Of a stretch of 64,000 nucleotides of DNA, positions 38,985 through 49,935 are shown piece after piece (position 1 is the stretch's first letter; each line of letters begins with the position of its first letter). The notes beneath the pieces were generated by a model. It searched no databases. It was not told the origin of the DNA and worked only from the letters and a program-made list of their open reading frames with translations. This stretch comes from Burkholderia savannae. GTDB taxonomy: Bacteria > Pseudomonadota > Gammaproteobacteria > Burkholderiales > Burkholderiaceae. The stretch is from NCBI RefSeq assembly GCF_001524445.2, contig NZ_CP013417.1, forward strand, positions 3,038,001 through 3,102,000. The letters run 5' to 3'. Both the position numbers and the translations under genes were made by a program.

Positions 38985-40013
38985 ATGAGCGCGCAGCCGC
39001 GACTCCTCGCGCGCGCCGAAGCGCGCCTGACCCGCGAGTGGCAGCGCCGCGGCGCGCTCGCATGGGCGCTCGCGCCCTTCGCATGCGCATTCGGCGCGAT
39101 CGCCGCGCTGCGCCGCGCCGCCTACGCGCGCGGCTGGAAGGAGCGGATCGACTGCGGCGTGCCCGTCGTCGTCGTCGGCAACGTGACGGTCGGCGGCACC
39201 GGCAAGACGCCGACCGTGATCGCGCTCGTCGACGCGTTGCGCGCCGCGGGCTTCACGCCGGGCGTCGTGTCGCGCGGCTATGGCGCGAAGATCGCCGCGC
39301 CCACCGCGGTCACGCCCGCGTCGCCGCCGCAACAGGCGGGCGACGAGCCGCTCCTGATCGCGCGCCGCACGCTCGCGCCCGTGTGGGTGTGCCCGGACCG
39401 CGTCGCCGCCGTGCGCGCGCTCACGGCCGCGCATCCGGACGTCGACGTCGTCGTGAGCGACGACGGCCTGCAGCATTACCGGCTCGCTCGCGCGGTCGAG
39501 ATCGTCGTGTTCGATCACCGCCTGGGCGGCAACGGCTTCCTGCTGCCCGCCGGCCCGCTGCGCGAGCCGCTGTCGCGCCGTCGCGACGCGACGCTCGTCA
39601 ATGATCCGTACAGCCGCGCGCTGCCGCCGTGGCCCGACACGTTCGCGCTCTCGCTCGCGCCCGGCGACGCGTGGCATCTCGACGAGCCGTCGCGCCGCAA
39701 GCCGCTCGCGCAGTTCGCGGGCGAGCGCGTGCTCGCGGCGGCCGGCATCGGCGCGCCCGAGCGCTTCTTCGCGACGCTGCGCGCGGCGGGCGTCGCGCCC
39801 GCGACGCGCGCGCTGCCCGACCACTACGCGTTCGCCCGCAACCCGTTCGTCGACGATCATTTCGACGCGATCCTGATCACCGAGAAGGATGCAGTAAAAT
39901 TGGGGACTTCGTGGCGCGACGCTCGAATCTGGGTCGTCCCGGTCGAAGCCGCGCTCGACCCCCGCCTTATCGCTCTCGTTGTGGAGAAACTCCGTGGACG
40001 CACGCCTGCTTGA
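38985..40013 (+). CDS. lpxK: Tetraacyldisaccharide 4'-kinase
   Basis: LpxK adds the 4'-phosphate to lipid A precursor at the inner membrane. The 342-residue protein has an N-terminal hydrophobic segment ([20 protein letters not shown]) and Walker [12 protein letters not shown] at 65-75. The conserved SRGYG and [19 protein letters not shown] motifs follow, the latter with catalytic aspartates. It heads lpxK-trm112-kdsB-adk, and its end overlaps the next gene by 20 bases, so they are translationally coupled. Confidence 0.95.
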   Translation: MSAQPRLLARAEARLTREWQRRGALAWALAPFACAFGAIAALRRAAYARGWKERIDCGVPVVVVGNVTVGGTGKTPTVIALVDALRAAGFTPGVVSRGYGAKIAAPTAVTPASPPQQAGDEPLLIARRTLAPVWVCPDRVAAVRALTAAHPDVDVVVSDDGLQHYRLARAVEIVVFDHRLGGNGFLLPAGPLREPLSRRRDATLVNDPYSRALPPWPDTFALSLAPGDAWHLDEPSRRKPLAQFAGERVLAAAGIGAPERFFATLRAAGVAPATRALPDHYAFARNPFVDDHFDAILITEKDAVKLGTSWRDARIWVVPVEAALDPRLIALVVEKLRGRTPA

Positions 40014-40200
40014 AATCCTTGTATGCCCCATTTGCAAGGGCTCGCTCCACTACGACCGCGGCGCGCAGGAGCTCGTCTGCAACGCCGACAAGCTCGCGTA
40101 CCCGATCCGCGACGGCATCCCGGTGATGCTCGTCGACGAAGCGCGCCAGACGGTCGAAGGCACGCCGGTCGAGCCGGCTGGCCCGGCACAGGGCCGCTGA
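39994..40200 (+). CDS. Trm112 family protein (YcaR)
   Basis: The 68-residue protein has the Trm112-like fold: [20 protein letters not shown], then [20 protein letters not shown]. The zinc site is only partly kept, with cysteines in CPIC and one further (LVC). In eukaryotes Trm112 activates methyltransferases; in bacteria the role is unclear. GTG 39994 has GGAG seven bases upstream. It overlaps the lpxK end and precedes kdsB, an order conserved in proteobacteria. Confidence 0.9.
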   Translation: MDARLLEILVCPICKGSLHYDRGAQELVCNADKLAYPIRDGIPVMLVDEARQTVEGTPVEPAGPAQGR

Positions 40201-40349
40201 AGGCAACGCCGCGCCGCGCGCCTCGCGTCGCGCGCGCCGTTGCCGCCTCACCCGCGCGCGGGCGCCGAAGCACCGCCCGCCCCGACTCCGCCGCCCGCCA
40301 AGCCACGCGGGCGCACTTTTCGAACCCTTTGCCGCTTCGCGCACGTCCG

Positions 40350-41141
40350 ATGACCTCCTCGCTCCCTTTCGTCGCCGTCGTTCCCGCCCGCCTCGCGTCG
40401 ACCCGCCTGCCGAACAAGCCGCTCGCCGATCTCGGCGGCAAGCCCATGGTCGTGCGCGTCGCCGAACGCGCGCGCGAGGCGGGCGCGCAGCAAGTGCTCG
40501 TCGCGTCCGACGCGCAAAACGTCCTCGACGCGGTGCGCGAGCACGGCTTCGACGCGGTGCTCACGCGCGCCGACCATCCGTCCGGCACCGACCGCCTCGC
40601 CGAAGTCGCCGCCAAGCTCGGCTTCGGCGACGACACGATCGTCGTCAACGTCCAAGGCGACGAACCATTGATCGATCCGCAGCTCGTGCGCGACGTAGCG
40701 TCGCACCTCGCCGCGCATCCGTCGTGCGCGATCGCGACGGCCGCGCACCCGCTGCACGAAGCGCAGGACGTGTTCAATCCGAACTACGTGAAGGTCGTGC
40801 TCGACGCGAACGGCGTCGCGCTGTACTTCTCGCGCGCGCCGATTCCGTGGTCGCGCGACGCGTACCTGCCGCACTGGCCGAACGTCGCGGCAATGCCCGC
40901 GCCGACGTGCCCCGTCTATCGGCACATCGGCCTCTACGCGTATCGCGCGCGCTTTTTGCGCACGTATCCGACGCTCGCGCAGGCGCCGATCGAGGCGGCC
41001 GAGCAGCTCGAGCAGTTGCGCGCGATGTGGCACGGCGAGCGCATCGCGGTGCTCGTCACCGAGCACGCGCCCGAGGCCGGCATCGACACGCCGGCCGATC
41101 TCGAACGCGTGCAGGCCCTTTTTCGGTCTCGCGCCAAATAA
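40350..41141 (+). CDS. kdsB: 3-deoxy-manno-octulosonate cytidylyltransferase (CMP-KDO synthetase)
   Basis: KdsB activates KDO with CTP so that it can be added to lipid A. The 263-residue protein has the nucleotidyl-transferase motifs [36 protein letters not shown], and [15 protein letters not shown] with the magnesium-binding aspartate. The later [14 protein letters not shown] segment is typical. It follows lpxK and trm112 and thus completes a small lipopolysaccharide-core unit. Confidence 0.96.
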   Translation: MTSSLPFVAVVPARLASTRLPNKPLADLGGKPMVVRVAERAREAGAQQVLVASDAQNVLDAVREHGFDAVLTRADHPSGTDRLAEVAAKLGFGDDTIVVNVQGDEPLIDPQLVRDVASHLAAHPSCAIATAAHPLHEAQDVFNPNYVKVVLDANGVALYFSRAPIPWSRDAYLPHWPNVAAMPAPTCPVYRHIGLYAYRARFLRTYPTLAQAPIEAAEQLEQLRAMWHGERIAVLVTEHAPEAGIDTPADLERVQALFRSRAK

Positions 41142-41310
41142 CCCATGGCATAATCGAACGATTGTGCGAGCGATCCGCCCGCGCCGCTCACCGAGATTCG
41201 CTCCAAGCCCGTCATTCGCCGGCCGCCGCGCGTCGCCACCGACGCGCCGCAGTTAGACCGGTCGACCGCGCTTGCGACAGAACCGCCGAGCCGCGCCGCG
41301 GGTCCCGTAG

Positions 41311-42012
<702 letters not shown>

Positions 42013-42050
42013 TCGCGCCCCGCGCACGCGGCGCGCGACGCCGAACGGAA

Positions 42051-42077
42051 AACCGCCCTCCCCGGGCGGTTTTTTTT
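42051..42077 (+). terminator. Intrinsic terminator after adk
   Basis: AACCGCCC pairs with GGGCGGTT around a short loop and is followed by eight T residues. Confidence 0.92.
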
Positions 42078-42195
42078 CGTCCGGTCGTTCGCTTCGCGCC
42101 GGGCTTCGGCGCTCGCCCGTACAATCGTCGCACGGCGCACGGCGCGTCACGACATTCGATCGGCATTCGTACCAATCCAAGGAGAAGGAGCAAAC

Positions 42196-42954
42196 ATGGA
42201 GATTCGCGACAGCGTCTTCCTGATCACGGGCGGCGCATCGGGGCTCGGCGCGGGCACCGCGCGCCTGTTGACCGAGGCGGGCGGCAAGGTGGTGCTCGCC
42301 GACCTCAATCAGGAAGCGGGCGAAGCGCTCGCCCGCGAGCTGGGCGGCGTGTTCGTCAAGTGCGACGTCGCGCGCGAGGAAGACGCGCAGGCGGCCGTCG
42401 CCGCCGCGACGAAGCTCGGCACGCTGCGCGGGCTCGTCAATTGCGCGGGCATCGCGCCCGCGGCGAAGACGGTCGGCAAGGACGGCCCGCACCCGCTCGA
42501 CCTGTTCGCGAAAACGATCACCGTGAACCTGATCGGCACGTTCAACATGATTCGCGTCGCGGCCGCCGCAATGGCCGCGAACGCGCCGACGCAAACGGGC
42601 GAGCGCGGCGTGATCGTCAGCACCGCGTCGGTCGCGGCGTTCGACGGCCAGATCGGCCAGGCCGCGTACGCGGCGTCGAAGGCGGGCGTCGCGGGCATGA
42701 CGCTTCCCGTCGCGCGCGACCTGTCGCGCAACGCGATCCGCGTGATGACGATCGCACCCGGCATCTTCGAAACGCCGATGCTGCTCGGCATGCCGAAGGA
42801 AGTGCAGGACGCGCTCGGCGCGATGGTGCCGTTCCCGCCGCGCCTCGGCAAGCCGGCCGAGTACGCGATGCTCGTCAAGCAGATCGTCGAGAACCCGATG
42901 CTCAACGGAGAGGTGATCCGCCTCGACGGCGCGATCCGGATGCAACCGAAGTAA
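42196..42954 (+). CDS. Short-chain dehydrogenase, 3-hydroxyacyl-CoA dehydrogenase type II-like
   Basis: The 252-residue SDR has the NAD motif [15 protein letters not shown] (about 11-25), an aspartate ending the second strand (VLADLNQ) that favours [11 protein letters not shown], and the catalytic Ser-Tyr-Lys as STASVAAF and [27 protein letters not shown] and the overall length match the HSD17B10/3-hydroxy-2-methylbutyryl-CoA dehydrogenase group. That group acts in fatty-acid and isoleucine breakdown. GGAGAAGGAG precedes the ATG. It has no beta-oxidation neighbours. Confidence 0.9.
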   Translation: MEIRDSVFLITGGASGLGAGTARLLTEAGGKVVLADLNQEAGEALARELGGVFVKCDVAREEDAQAAVAAATKLGTLRGLVNCAGIAPAAKTVGKDGPHPLDLFAKTITVNLIGTFNMIRVAAAAMAANAPTQTGERGVIVSTASVAAFDGQIGQAAYAASKAGVAGMTLPVARDLSRNAIRVMTIAPGIFETPMLLGMPKEVQDALGAMVPFPPRLGKPAEYAMLVKQIVENPMLNGEVIRLDGAIRMQPK

Positions 42955-43023
42955 TGCGGCCGCGCGCATGCGCTCGGCACCGGCTGCGCCGCATGAGCGG
43001 CGCGTCGTCGGGCACGAAAAAAA

Positions 43024-43056
43024 ACGCCCGCTGGATGCGTCGGCATCCGCGGGCGT
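43024..43056 (-). terminator. Intrinsic terminator of the murJ-sirB1 unit
   Basis: ACGCCCGC and GGATGC pair with GCATCC and GCGGGCGT with one bulged T. On the minus strand a T run follows (eight A on the plus strand at 43016-43023). It lies between the convergent SDR and sirB1-like genes. Confidence 0.8.
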
Positions 43057-43226
43057 CGTCATGTCGTCATGTCGTCACGTCGTCATCACGTCAATCGTCG
43101 GATTCGAACGCGACATCGAAGCAGGCGCGGTGCGAGCGACGATCCTTCGATCGCATCGTCGGTCGCGCCGCTCCGATCACCGGCGTCGCGCACCGGCATC
43201 GGGCCGCTGCCCAGCCGGCTCGCCGC

Positions 43227-44069
43227 TCAATCGTCGTCGTCGCGCTGCATCCGCTGCCGCAATTCGCTCAATTGCGCTTCGACGACCGTCGCGTCGGCCG
43301 CATCGGGCCGCTCGCCGAGATACGTCTCCAGATCCTCGAGCGCCGGGCGCAGATAGTCGAGCCGCGCGTACGCGAAGCCGCGGTCGCGCACTTCGTCGAG
43401 CTGCCCGGGCAGCAGGATCACGAGCCGCTCCTGCACGCCGAGCAGCCGCTGCCAGCGTTCCGTCTGCAGATAGACGGCCTTCAGGTTGTTCAGCATCCGC
43501 GCGACGATCTCGCGATCCGTGGCCGGCTGCAGCAGCGCGCGCAGCATGCTCGTCGCGCCGCCGTCGGCGCGCGCGACGTACGGCTCGAGCATCTCGACGA
43601 GCTCCGTCTCCGACAACGAGCGTCCCGTCGTCGGATCGAGGATCGCATCGCCGTCCGGCAGCGCGATGCGCAGCAGGAAATGCCCGGGAAACGACACGCC
43701 GCGCGCGGGCACCCCAACCTGCTCGGCGAGTTCCAGATACAGCACCGCGAGCGAGATCGGAATCCCGCGACGGCGCTTGAGCACCATGTTCAGGTAGCTG
43801 TTGTCCGGATCGTAGTAGTCGTTGTGGTTGCACGCGAAGCCGAGCTCGCGGAAGAAGAAGTCGTTCAGGAGCGCGAGCTTGTCGCTCGCGCCGGCGCCGT
43901 CCGGCAGCCGCCTGACGAGCCGCACCGCGAGCGCGTCGAGCTCCGCGAGGACGCCCTGCAGATCCGCGTCGGGATAGGCGTCCAGCGCGAGCGACAGCGC
44001 CGCCTCGGTGAGCGGCAGGCCGTCGTCTTCCGCGACGAGCGCACTGAAATAGTCGAGAACGCGAGTCAT
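43227..44069 (-). CDS. SirB1-like protein (transglutaminase-like core with TPR)
   Basis: The 280-residue protein matches the SirB1/YchA family. The first 180 residues are the SirB1 N-terminal transglutaminase-like region (NDFFFRELGFACNHNDYYDP, then RRRGIPISLAVLYLELAEQV, then FPGHFLLRIALPDGDAILDP). The C-terminal part contains helical TPR-like repeats (LNNLKAVYLQTERWQRLLGV). Biochemical function is not established. It is nine bases downstream of murJ and so is in the same operon. Confidence 0.88.
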   Translation of the reverse strand: MTRVLDYFSALVAEDDGLPLTEAALSLALDAYPDADLQGVLAELDALAVRLVRRLPDGAGASDKLALLNDFFFRELGFACNHNDYYDPDNSYLNMVLKRRRGIPISLAVLYLELAEQVGVPARGVSFPGHFLLRIALPDGDAILDPTTGRSLSETELVEMLEPYVARADGGATSMLRALLQPATDREIVARMLNNLKAVYLQTERWQRLLGVQERLVILLPGQLDEVRDRGFAYARLDYLRPALEDLETYLGERPDAADATVVEAQLSELRQRMQRDDDD

Positions 44070-44078
44070 TGGGGTCCG

Positions 44079-45629
44079 TTACTTGGCGCGCCGTCTGAAG
44101 TACGCGTATTTGAAACCCATCAGCCACAACATACCGAAATATAGCGCAGCGAACAGAACGAGGCAGGCGGCCATCAGCGCGATCCGCTCGAGCGGCATCG
44201 CGCGCATCGCCGTCCAGTCGAAATTGATCGCGAGCCAGTGCATCACGCCCGCGAGCACGAGCGACGCCCCCGCGAGCTGCGCGAAGAAGCGCAGCCAGCC
44301 GGGCGACGGCTGATAGATGCCGCGGCGGCGCAGCCCGATGAACAGAAGGAGCGAATTCAGGCACGCGCCCACGCCGATGCTGAGCGTGAGCCCCGCGTGG
44401 CCGATGATCGGCACGAACACGTAGTTCGACAACTGCGTGACGATGAGCACGCCGACCGCGATCTTCACGGGCGTCTTGATGTCCTGCTTCGCGTAGAAGC
44501 CGGGCGCGAGAATCTTGATGAGGATGATGCCGACGAGGCCGATCCCGTACGTTGCGAGCGCGCGCGCGACCATCGTGACCGTGTGCGCGTCGAACTTGCC
44601 GTAGTTGAAGAGCGTCGCCGTCAGCGGCTCGGCGAAGAAGAACAGCGCGAGCGCGCTCGGCGCCGCCAGCAGGAACGTGACCCGCAGCCCCCAGTCGAGG
44701 AGCGCGGAGTACTCGGCCGAATCGGCGTCGACGTGCGCCTTCGACAGGCTTGGCAGCAGGATCGTGCCGAGCGCGACGCCCAACAGCGCGGTCGGGAACT
44801 CCATCAGCCGGTCCGCGTAGTTGATCCACGACACGGCGCCCTGCCCGAGCCGCGACGCGATGTTCGTATTGATGATGAGCGACAACTGCGCGACCGACAC
44901 CGCGAACGTCGCGGGCACCATCTTCGCGAGCACGCGCTTCACGCCCGGATGCGCGAGCGCGCGCCTCGGATTGACGCCGATCGCGGGCACCATGTCGATC
45001 TTCTTCAGCCCCGGCAGCTGCACCGCGAACTGCAGCACGCCGCCGGCGATCACCGCCCACGCGAGCGCGTAGACGGGCACCTTCAGATGCGGCGCGACGA
45101 ACACCGCCGCGACGATGAACGCGACGTTCAGCAGCACGGGCGCGAACGCGGGCAGCGAAAAGCTCTTGTACGTGTTGAGCACGCCCGACGCGAGCGTCGT
45201 GAGCGAGATGAACACGATGTACGGGAACATGATCTGCGTCATCGTGACGGCGAGCGGGAACGCCTGCCCGTCCGTGCGCAGGCCCGACGCGACAGCGAAC
45301 ACGACCCACGACGCACCGGCGACGCCGGCGAGCGACAGGAACGCGAGCGCCCACGCGAGCACGGTCGACATCGCGTCGACGAGCGCCTTCGTCGCATCGT
45401 GCCCTTTTTGATTCTTGAACTCGGCGAGAATCGGCACGAACGCTTGCGAGAACGCGCCCTCGGCGGACAGCCGGCGCAGCAGGTTCGGAATGCGGAACGC
45501 AACGTAAAATGCGTCGGTGAATTGACTGGCGCCGAACGCACGGGCGATCAGCGTCTCGCGGGCCAGTCCGGTCACGCGCGACAGCAGCGTGAAGCCGCTG
45601 ACCGTCAGCAGGGCTCGGAATAGATTCAT
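44079..45629 (-). CDS. murJ: Lipid II flippase MurJ
   Basis: MurJ moves lipid-linked peptidoglycan precursors across the inner membrane. The 516-residue protein has about fourteen transmembrane segments and the MviN signature: MNLFRALLTVSGFTLLSRVT, RETLIARAFGASQFTDAFYV, FRIPNLLRRLSAEGAFSQAF. ATG 45629 gives this standard start, while the longer frame upstream has none of its features. It is divergent from rpsT, a pairing common in beta- and gamma-proteobacteria, and heads a unit with the SirB1-like gene. Confidence 0.96.
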   Translation of the reverse strand: MNLFRALLTVSGFTLLSRVTGLARETLIARAFGASQFTDAFYVAFRIPNLLRRLSAEGAFSQAFVPILAEFKNQKGHDATKALVDAMSTVLAWALAFLSLAGVAGASWVVFAVASGLRTDGQAFPLAVTMTQIMFPYIVFISLTTLASGVLNTYKSFSLPAFAPVLLNVAFIVAAVFVAPHLKVPVYALAWAVIAGGVLQFAVQLPGLKKIDMVPAIGVNPRRALAHPGVKRVLAKMVPATFAVSVAQLSLIINTNIASRLGQGAVSWINYADRLMEFPTALLGVALGTILLPSLSKAHVDADSAEYSALLDWGLRVTFLLAAPSALALFFFAEPLTATLFNYGKFDAHTVTMVARALATYGIGLVGIILIKILAPGFYAKQDIKTPVKIAVGVLIVTQLSNYVFVPIIGHAGLTLSIGVGACLNSLLLFIGLRRRGIYQPSPGWLRFFAQLAGASLVLAGVMHWLAINFDWTAMRAMPLERIALMAACLVLFAALYFGMLWLMGFKYAYFRRRAK

Positions 45630-45727
45630 GGGGCGCTTATTATACGGACCTCGGGCGGCGGCGGCCGGTACGTCCGAGGAAAAGGCGGACGACCCGGCGC
45701 GGGCGATCCGGCAGGTGCGGCTTGCGC

Positions 45728-45757
45728 TTGCCACTCGCTTGATTTTGTTGTTATAAT
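45728..45757 (+). promoter_or_regulatory. Sigma-70 promoter of rpsT
   Basis: TTGCCA (45728-45733) and a perfect TATAAT (45752-45757) are separated by 18 bases. Transcription would begin near 45764 and leave a leader of about 190 bases before rpsT. The leader may carry the S20 autoregulation known in E. coli, but I cannot see it. Confidence 0.7.
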
Positions 45758-45953
45758 TGTCGGTTTCTGAGCCTGTCATACGCATTGCGTGCGTCGCGCG
45801 AGCGGCGTTTCGCGGTCAAGCGTGTCGGCCGGCCTCGGTTAAAACCGACGTTTTTTTGCGCTCCCGGACAATCGCTTCCGGGAGTCGGATCGAAAAGCAG
45901 CGCTTGGCCGTCAGGCTCCAAGCTCTGGAAACAGGACAGGATAAGGAACCGTC

Positions 45954-46232
45954 ATGGCTAACTCCGCACAAGCACGCAAGCGCGCCCGCCAGGCTGCGAA
46001 GGCAAACTCGCACAACTCGGCGCTGCGCTCGAAATTCCGTACCGCGATCAAGGCAGTCCGCAAAGCGATCGACGCCGGCGATCAGGCAAAGGCCGCCGAT
46101 CTGTTCAAGGCCGCCACGAAGACGATCGACACGATCGCCGACAAGAAGATCGTTCACAAGAACAAGGCCGCTCGCAGCAAGAGCCGCCTCGCCGCAGCCG
46201 TCAAGGGCCTGCAGGCGCAAGCCGCGCAGTAA
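45954..46232 (+). CDS. rpsT: 30S ribosomal protein S20
   Basis: The 92-residue basic protein binds 16S rRNA early in 30S assembly. The N-terminus [20 protein letters not shown] and the centre [16 protein letters not shown] are typical for S20, as is the C-terminal [20 protein letters not shown]. It is monocistronic, with a strong promoter and terminator, and divergent from murJ. Confidence 0.97.
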   Translation: MANSAQARKRARQAAKANSHNSALRSKFRTAIKAVRKAIDAGDQAKAADLFKAATKTIDTIADKKIVHKNKAARSKSRLAAAVKGLQAQAAQ

Positions 46233-46280
46233 ATCCGGCGCGCCCGCGAGGCGGGCGCCCTGTTTCCTCTGCGATCGACG

Positions 46281-46309
46281 AAAAAGCCCGCTTCGTGCGG
46301 GCTTTTTTT
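46281..46309 (+). terminator. Intrinsic terminator after rpsT
   Basis: AAAAAGCCCGC pairs with GCGGGCTTTTT around a five-base loop, followed by more T. Confidence 0.93.
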
Positions 46310-46436
46310 GCTGGATTTCGCGCTGCGCCTTTCGACTTCGCTCGATGTTCCGCCGACCGCGGCCGTCGCGCGCGATTGCCGCGGCGCCACCGCCACGCGA
46401 TCGCCGAGCCCCGCCGCCGGAGCGCCGGCGCATTGC

Positions 46437-46760
46437 TTACTTCTGCGCCTTGCTGTAATCGGGCAGTTCGCACGCCTCGGTAACGACGAGGTTGTTGTCC
46501 TTCGCGAAATTCATCACGAAATCAAACGCCATCGGCTCGATGTCGCGCAGCCGGGAATCGACGATCACGCACTTGAGGTCACCGAGCAGCGTCGGGCGCA
46601 CATAGCGCGAATATTGAAGGCGGGCATTGGGCCCGCTCGCCCCCGGACCGTAGCACGACATCACGCCGGCGAGACGTTCGGACCAGTCGCTCGGCCGAAA
46701 CTTCTTCCCATCTTTCGTGATGCCCTGAATGAAATATTCGGTCGGGAGTGTTTCAGCCAT
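46437..46760 (-). CDS. DUF3579 family protein
   Basis: The 107-residue protein (MAETLPTEYFIQGITKDGKK onwards) matches a small family restricted mainly to beta-proteobacteria. It contains FRPSDWSERLAGVMSCYGPG and ends DFVMNFAKDNNLVVTEACEL. No signal or membrane segment is present. No function is known. It is divergent from argF, an arrangement I expect to be conserved in this genus. Confidence 0.88.
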   Translation of the reverse strand: MAETLPTEYFIQGITKDGKKFRPSDWSERLAGVMSCYGPGASGPNARLQYSRYVRPTLLGDLKCVIVDSRLRDIEPMAFDFVMNFAKDNNLVVTEACELPDYSKAQK

Positions 46761-47174
46761 GAGGGTACCCAAGTGACGGCCCAGCAGTGCACCGGCGAAG
46801 CTTCGCCTGGACACTTCGAACACAATGGAAGCGGTTTCGCGGCGGCTCGCGACGAGCCCGCCTGAACGTGCGTTCCGGCTTGCGGCGCATCGCGCGCAGG
46901 CAAGCCGCCGCCTTGGTCGATTGTGTCCGGCAGACCAAGCATGAATCTTGCCCGCCGGGCTTGAGAAAACTTCGAAATTATACCGCAGCGCGCCATCGCG
47001 CGTCGTGTCGCGCGCGCGCCGCAAGCCGGCAGCAAGCCGTCCCGCGCGCCGGGCGGCGCGGGCGCGCGGCTCGTCAAAGCGTAAAAAATCCTTTATGCTG
47101 CTTCGAGTTATCACATCCGACGGCGGCGCCGTCCGGCGCATCGGCCGCCGGGTGAGTCCGCCGCGTTTCGTTTC
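46761..47174. other. Divergent region upstream of argF
   Basis: These 414 bases contain no gene. The best promoter candidate for argF is TCGTCA (47071-47076) with TATGCT (47094-47099) at a 17-base spacing. I do not see clear ArgR boxes. Confidence 0.45.
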
Positions 47175-48104
47175 ATGACCGCCAAAACCATTCGTCACTA
47201 CCTGCAGTTCAAGGATTTCTCGCTGGAAGACTACGAGTACGTGCTCGAACGCACGGGTATCCTGAAGCGCAAATTCAAGAACTACGAGACCTATCACCCG
47301 CTGCACGACCGCACGCTCGCGATGATCTTCGAGAAGAGCTCGACGCGCACGCGCCTGTCGTTCGAAGCCGGGATCTTCCAGCTCGGCGGCCACGCCGTGT
47401 TCATGAGCACGCGCGATACGCAGCTCGGCCGCGGCGAGCCCGTCGAGGATTCGGCGCAGGTGATCTCGCGGATGGTCGACATCATCATGATCCGCACGTT
47501 CGAGCAGGACATCATCCAGCGCTTCGCCGAGAATTCGCGCGTGCCGGTGATCAATGGCCTGACGAACGAGTACCACCCGTGCCAGGTGCTCGCCGACATC
47601 TTCACGTATTACGAGCACCGCGGGCCGATCCGCGGCAAGACGGTCGCATGGGTCGGCGACGCAAACAACATGCTGTACACGTGGATTCAGGCCGCGCGCA
47701 TCCTCGACTTCAAGCTGCGGCTGTCGACGCCGCCCGGCTATGCGCTCGACGCGAAGCTCGTCGACCCGGAAAGCGCGCCGTTCTACCAGGTGTTCGACGA
47801 TCCGAACGAAGCGTGCAGGGGCGCGGATCTCGTCACGACCGACGTCTGGACGAGCATGGGCTTCGAAGCGGAAAACGAGGCGCGCAAGCAGGCGTTCGCG
47901 GATTGGTGCGTCGACGAGGAAATGATGTCGCACGCGAGTCCCGACGCGCTCTTCATGCACTGCCTGCCCGCGCACCGCGGCGAGGAAGTGACGGCGGGCG
48001 TGATCGACGGCCCGCAGAGCGTCGTGTGGGACGAGGCGGAAAACCGCCTGCACGTGCAGAAGGCGCTGATGGAGTTCCTGCTGCTCGGGCGCTTGAACCA
48101 CTGA
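47175..48104 (+). CDS. argF: Ornithine carbamoyltransferase
   Basis: OTCase makes citrulline from ornithine and carbamoyl phosphate in arginine synthesis. The 309-residue protein carries STRTR (56-60) for carbamoyl phosphate and the HPCQVLADI motif. The ornithine-side motifs are DVWTSMG and FMHCLPAHRGEEV. It is of the anabolic type in length. It is single, with a terminator after it. Confidence 0.96.
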   Translation: MTAKTIRHYLQFKDFSLEDYEYVLERTGILKRKFKNYETYHPLHDRTLAMIFEKSSTRTRLSFEAGIFQLGGHAVFMSTRDTQLGRGEPVEDSAQVISRMVDIIMIRTFEQDIIQRFAENSRVPVINGLTNEYHPCQVLADIFTYYEHRGPIRGKTVAWVGDANNMLYTWIQAARILDFKLRLSTPPGYALDAKLVDPESAPFYQVFDDPNEACRGADLVTTDVWTSMGFEAENEARKQAFADWCVDEEMMSHASPDALFMHCLPAHRGEEVTAGVIDGPQSVVWDEAENRLHVQKALMEFLLLGRLNH

Positions 48105-48195
48105 CGCGCGCCTGCGGCGGCCGCACGTTGCCGCCCAGCGCGCGAGCGCGGCGCCCGCGGATCGCGGCGCCGGCGCGCTCCTTCGGCGCGACCAG

Positions 48196-48226
48196 AAACC
48201 TCGCTGTGAATCAGCGAGGTTTTTTT
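48196..48226 (+). terminator. Intrinsic terminator after argF
   Basis: AAACCTCGCTG pairs with CAGCGAGGTTT around a five-base loop, followed by T residues. Confidence 0.92.
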
Positions 48227-48263
48227 ATGGTCGATGGCGCGCGGCCAAGCCGCCTACTACCTA

Positions 48264-49313
48264 CTACAGACACACGGGTTCCGCCTCCAGCTCGACGCCG
48301 AAGCGCTCGAGCACGTCGCGCCGAATCGCGTGCGCGAGCGCGAGCACGTCGGCGCCCGACGCGCCGCCGCGATTGACGAGCACGAGCGCCTGCCGCTCGT
48401 GAACGGCCGCCGCGCCGAGCGAGCGCCCCTTCCATCCGCAACGGTCGATGAGCCAGCCGGCCGCGAGCTTCACTCGACCGTCGGGCTGCGGATACGACAC
48501 GACGTCCGGCTCGCTCGCGCGCAGCGCGGCGAACGCCTGCGCGTCGATCACCGGATTCTTGAAGAAGCTGCCCGCGTTGCCGAGCTCGAGCGGATCGGGC
48601 AGCTTCGCGCGGCGGATCGCGACAACCGCGTCGAACACGTCGCGCGCGCTCGCGCGGCTCGCGTCGATCCCGCGCGCGGCGAGCTCGCGCGCGACGTCCG
48701 CGTAGCCGAGCCGCGGCGTCCACGCCTTCGGCAGCCGGAACGTCACCGACACGATCGCGAAACGGCCGCGCCCTTCCCGCTTGAAAAAACTGTCGCGATA
48801 GCCGAACGCGCAGTGCTGCGCGTCGAATTCGACGATCTCGCCCGTTGCGAGCTCGACCGCGCGCAGCGACGCGAAATGTTCCTTCATCTCGATCCCGTAC
48901 GCACCGATGTTCTGAATCGGCGCGGCGCCCACCGTGCCCGGAATCAGCGCGAGATTCTCGAGCCCCGGCATCCCTTCGGCGAGCGTCCATTCGACGAACG
49001 CATGCCAGTTCTCACCGCCGCCCGCCTCGACGAACCACGCGCCTTCGTCTTCGCGCACGAGCGCGCGGCCGCGAATCTCGTCGAGCAGCACGAGGCCGTC
49101 GAAGTCGCCCGTGAACACGACATTGCTGCCGCCGCCGAGCACGAACAGGTCGAGCCCCGCGACGCGCGGATCGCGCGCGAGCGAAGCGAACTGCGCGGGC
49201 GAGCCGATCCGCGCGGCAAGGCGCGCGCGCACGTCGAAGCCGAACGTGTTGTGCGCGCGCAGCGGAAAATCGGGAATCAACTGAACGGAGGAATCGGGAC
49301 GGGACATCGGCAT
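48264..49313 (-). CDS. murB: UDP-N-acetylenolpyruvoylglucosamine reductase
   Basis: MurB reduces the enolpyruvyl group with NADPH to give UDP-MurNAc. The 349-residue flavoprotein is the longer type I form. FAD-binding segments are [17 protein letters not shown] and [20 protein letters not shown]. The catalytic serine is in [13 protein letters not shown] and the glutamate is near the C-terminus ([10 protein letters not shown]). Start 49313 or the in-frame ATG at 49307 are equally possible, since no strong ribosome binding site is visible. It is convergent with argF. Confidence 0.94.
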   Translation of the reverse strand: MPMSRPDSSVQLIPDFPLRAHNTFGFDVRARLAARIGSPAQFASLARDPRVAGLDLFVLGGGSNVVFTGDFDGLVLLDEIRGRALVREDEGAWFVEAGGGENWHAFVEWTLAEGMPGLENLALIPGTVGAAPIQNIGAYGIEMKEHFASLRAVELATGEIVEFDAQHCAFGYRDSFFKREGRGRFAIVSVTFRLPKAWTPRLGYADVARELAARGIDASRASARDVFDAVVAIRRAKLPDPLELGNAGSFFKNPVIDAQAFAALRASEPDVVSYPQPDGRVKLAAGWLIDRCGWKGRSLGAAAVHERQALVLVNRGGASGADVLALAHAIRRDVLERFGVELEAEPVCL

Positions 49314-49449
49314 TCGCGGTTGCGCCGGCACACGGTCAAATCCGCGGCCTTGGGCAAATCTAGGGGCGCCGGTAAAATGGCGGTCAGTCCGCAATTATAG
49401 CGAGTGCCCGCGCGCAGGCCGCGCGCGGCACGCCCTACAGGAGAATGCC

Positions 49450-49935
49450 ATGCCATCGTTCGACGTCGTTTCCGAAGCGAACATGATCGAAGTGAAAAAC
49501 GCAGTCGAGCAGTCGAACAAGGAAATTTCGACCCGCTTCGATTTCAAGGGCTCCGACGCGCGCGTCGAGCAGAAGGAGCGCGAGCTCACGCTCTACGCCG
49601 ACGACGACTTCAAGCTCGGCCAGGTCAAGGACGTGCTCATCGGCAAGATGGCGAAGCGCAACGTCGACGTGCGCTTCCTCGAATACGGCAAGATCGAGAA
49701 GATCGGCGGCGACAAGGTGAAGCAGGTCGCGACGATCAAGAAAGGCGTGTCGGGCGACCTCGCGAAGAAGGTCGTGCGCATCGTGAAGGACAGCAAGATC
49801 AAGGTGCAGGCGAGCATCCAGGGCGACGCGGTGCGCGTGTCCGGCGCGAAGCGCGACGATCTGCAAAGCGTGATCGCGCTGCTGCGCAAGGAAGTGGCCG
49901 ATACGCCGCTCGATTTCAACAATTTCCGCGACTGA
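49450..49935 (+). CDS. yajQ: YajQ family nucleotide-binding protein
   Basis: The 161-residue protein ([20 protein letters not shown] onwards) has the full YajQ fold: [20 protein letters not shown], then [20 protein letters not shown], and the C-terminal [18 protein letters not shown]. Homologues bind nucleic acid, and in Xanthomonas bind cyclic-di-GMP. The latter is worth noting because a degenerate EAL protein is in the same window. It is monocistronic. Confidence 0.95.
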   Translation: MPSFDVVSEANMIEVKNAVEQSNKEISTRFDFKGSDARVEQKERELTLYADDDFKLGQVKDVLIGKMAKRNVDVRFLEYGKIEKIGGDKVKQVATIKKGVSGDLAKKVVRIVKDSKIKVQASIQGDAVRVSGAKRDDLQSVIALLRKEVADTPLDFNNFRD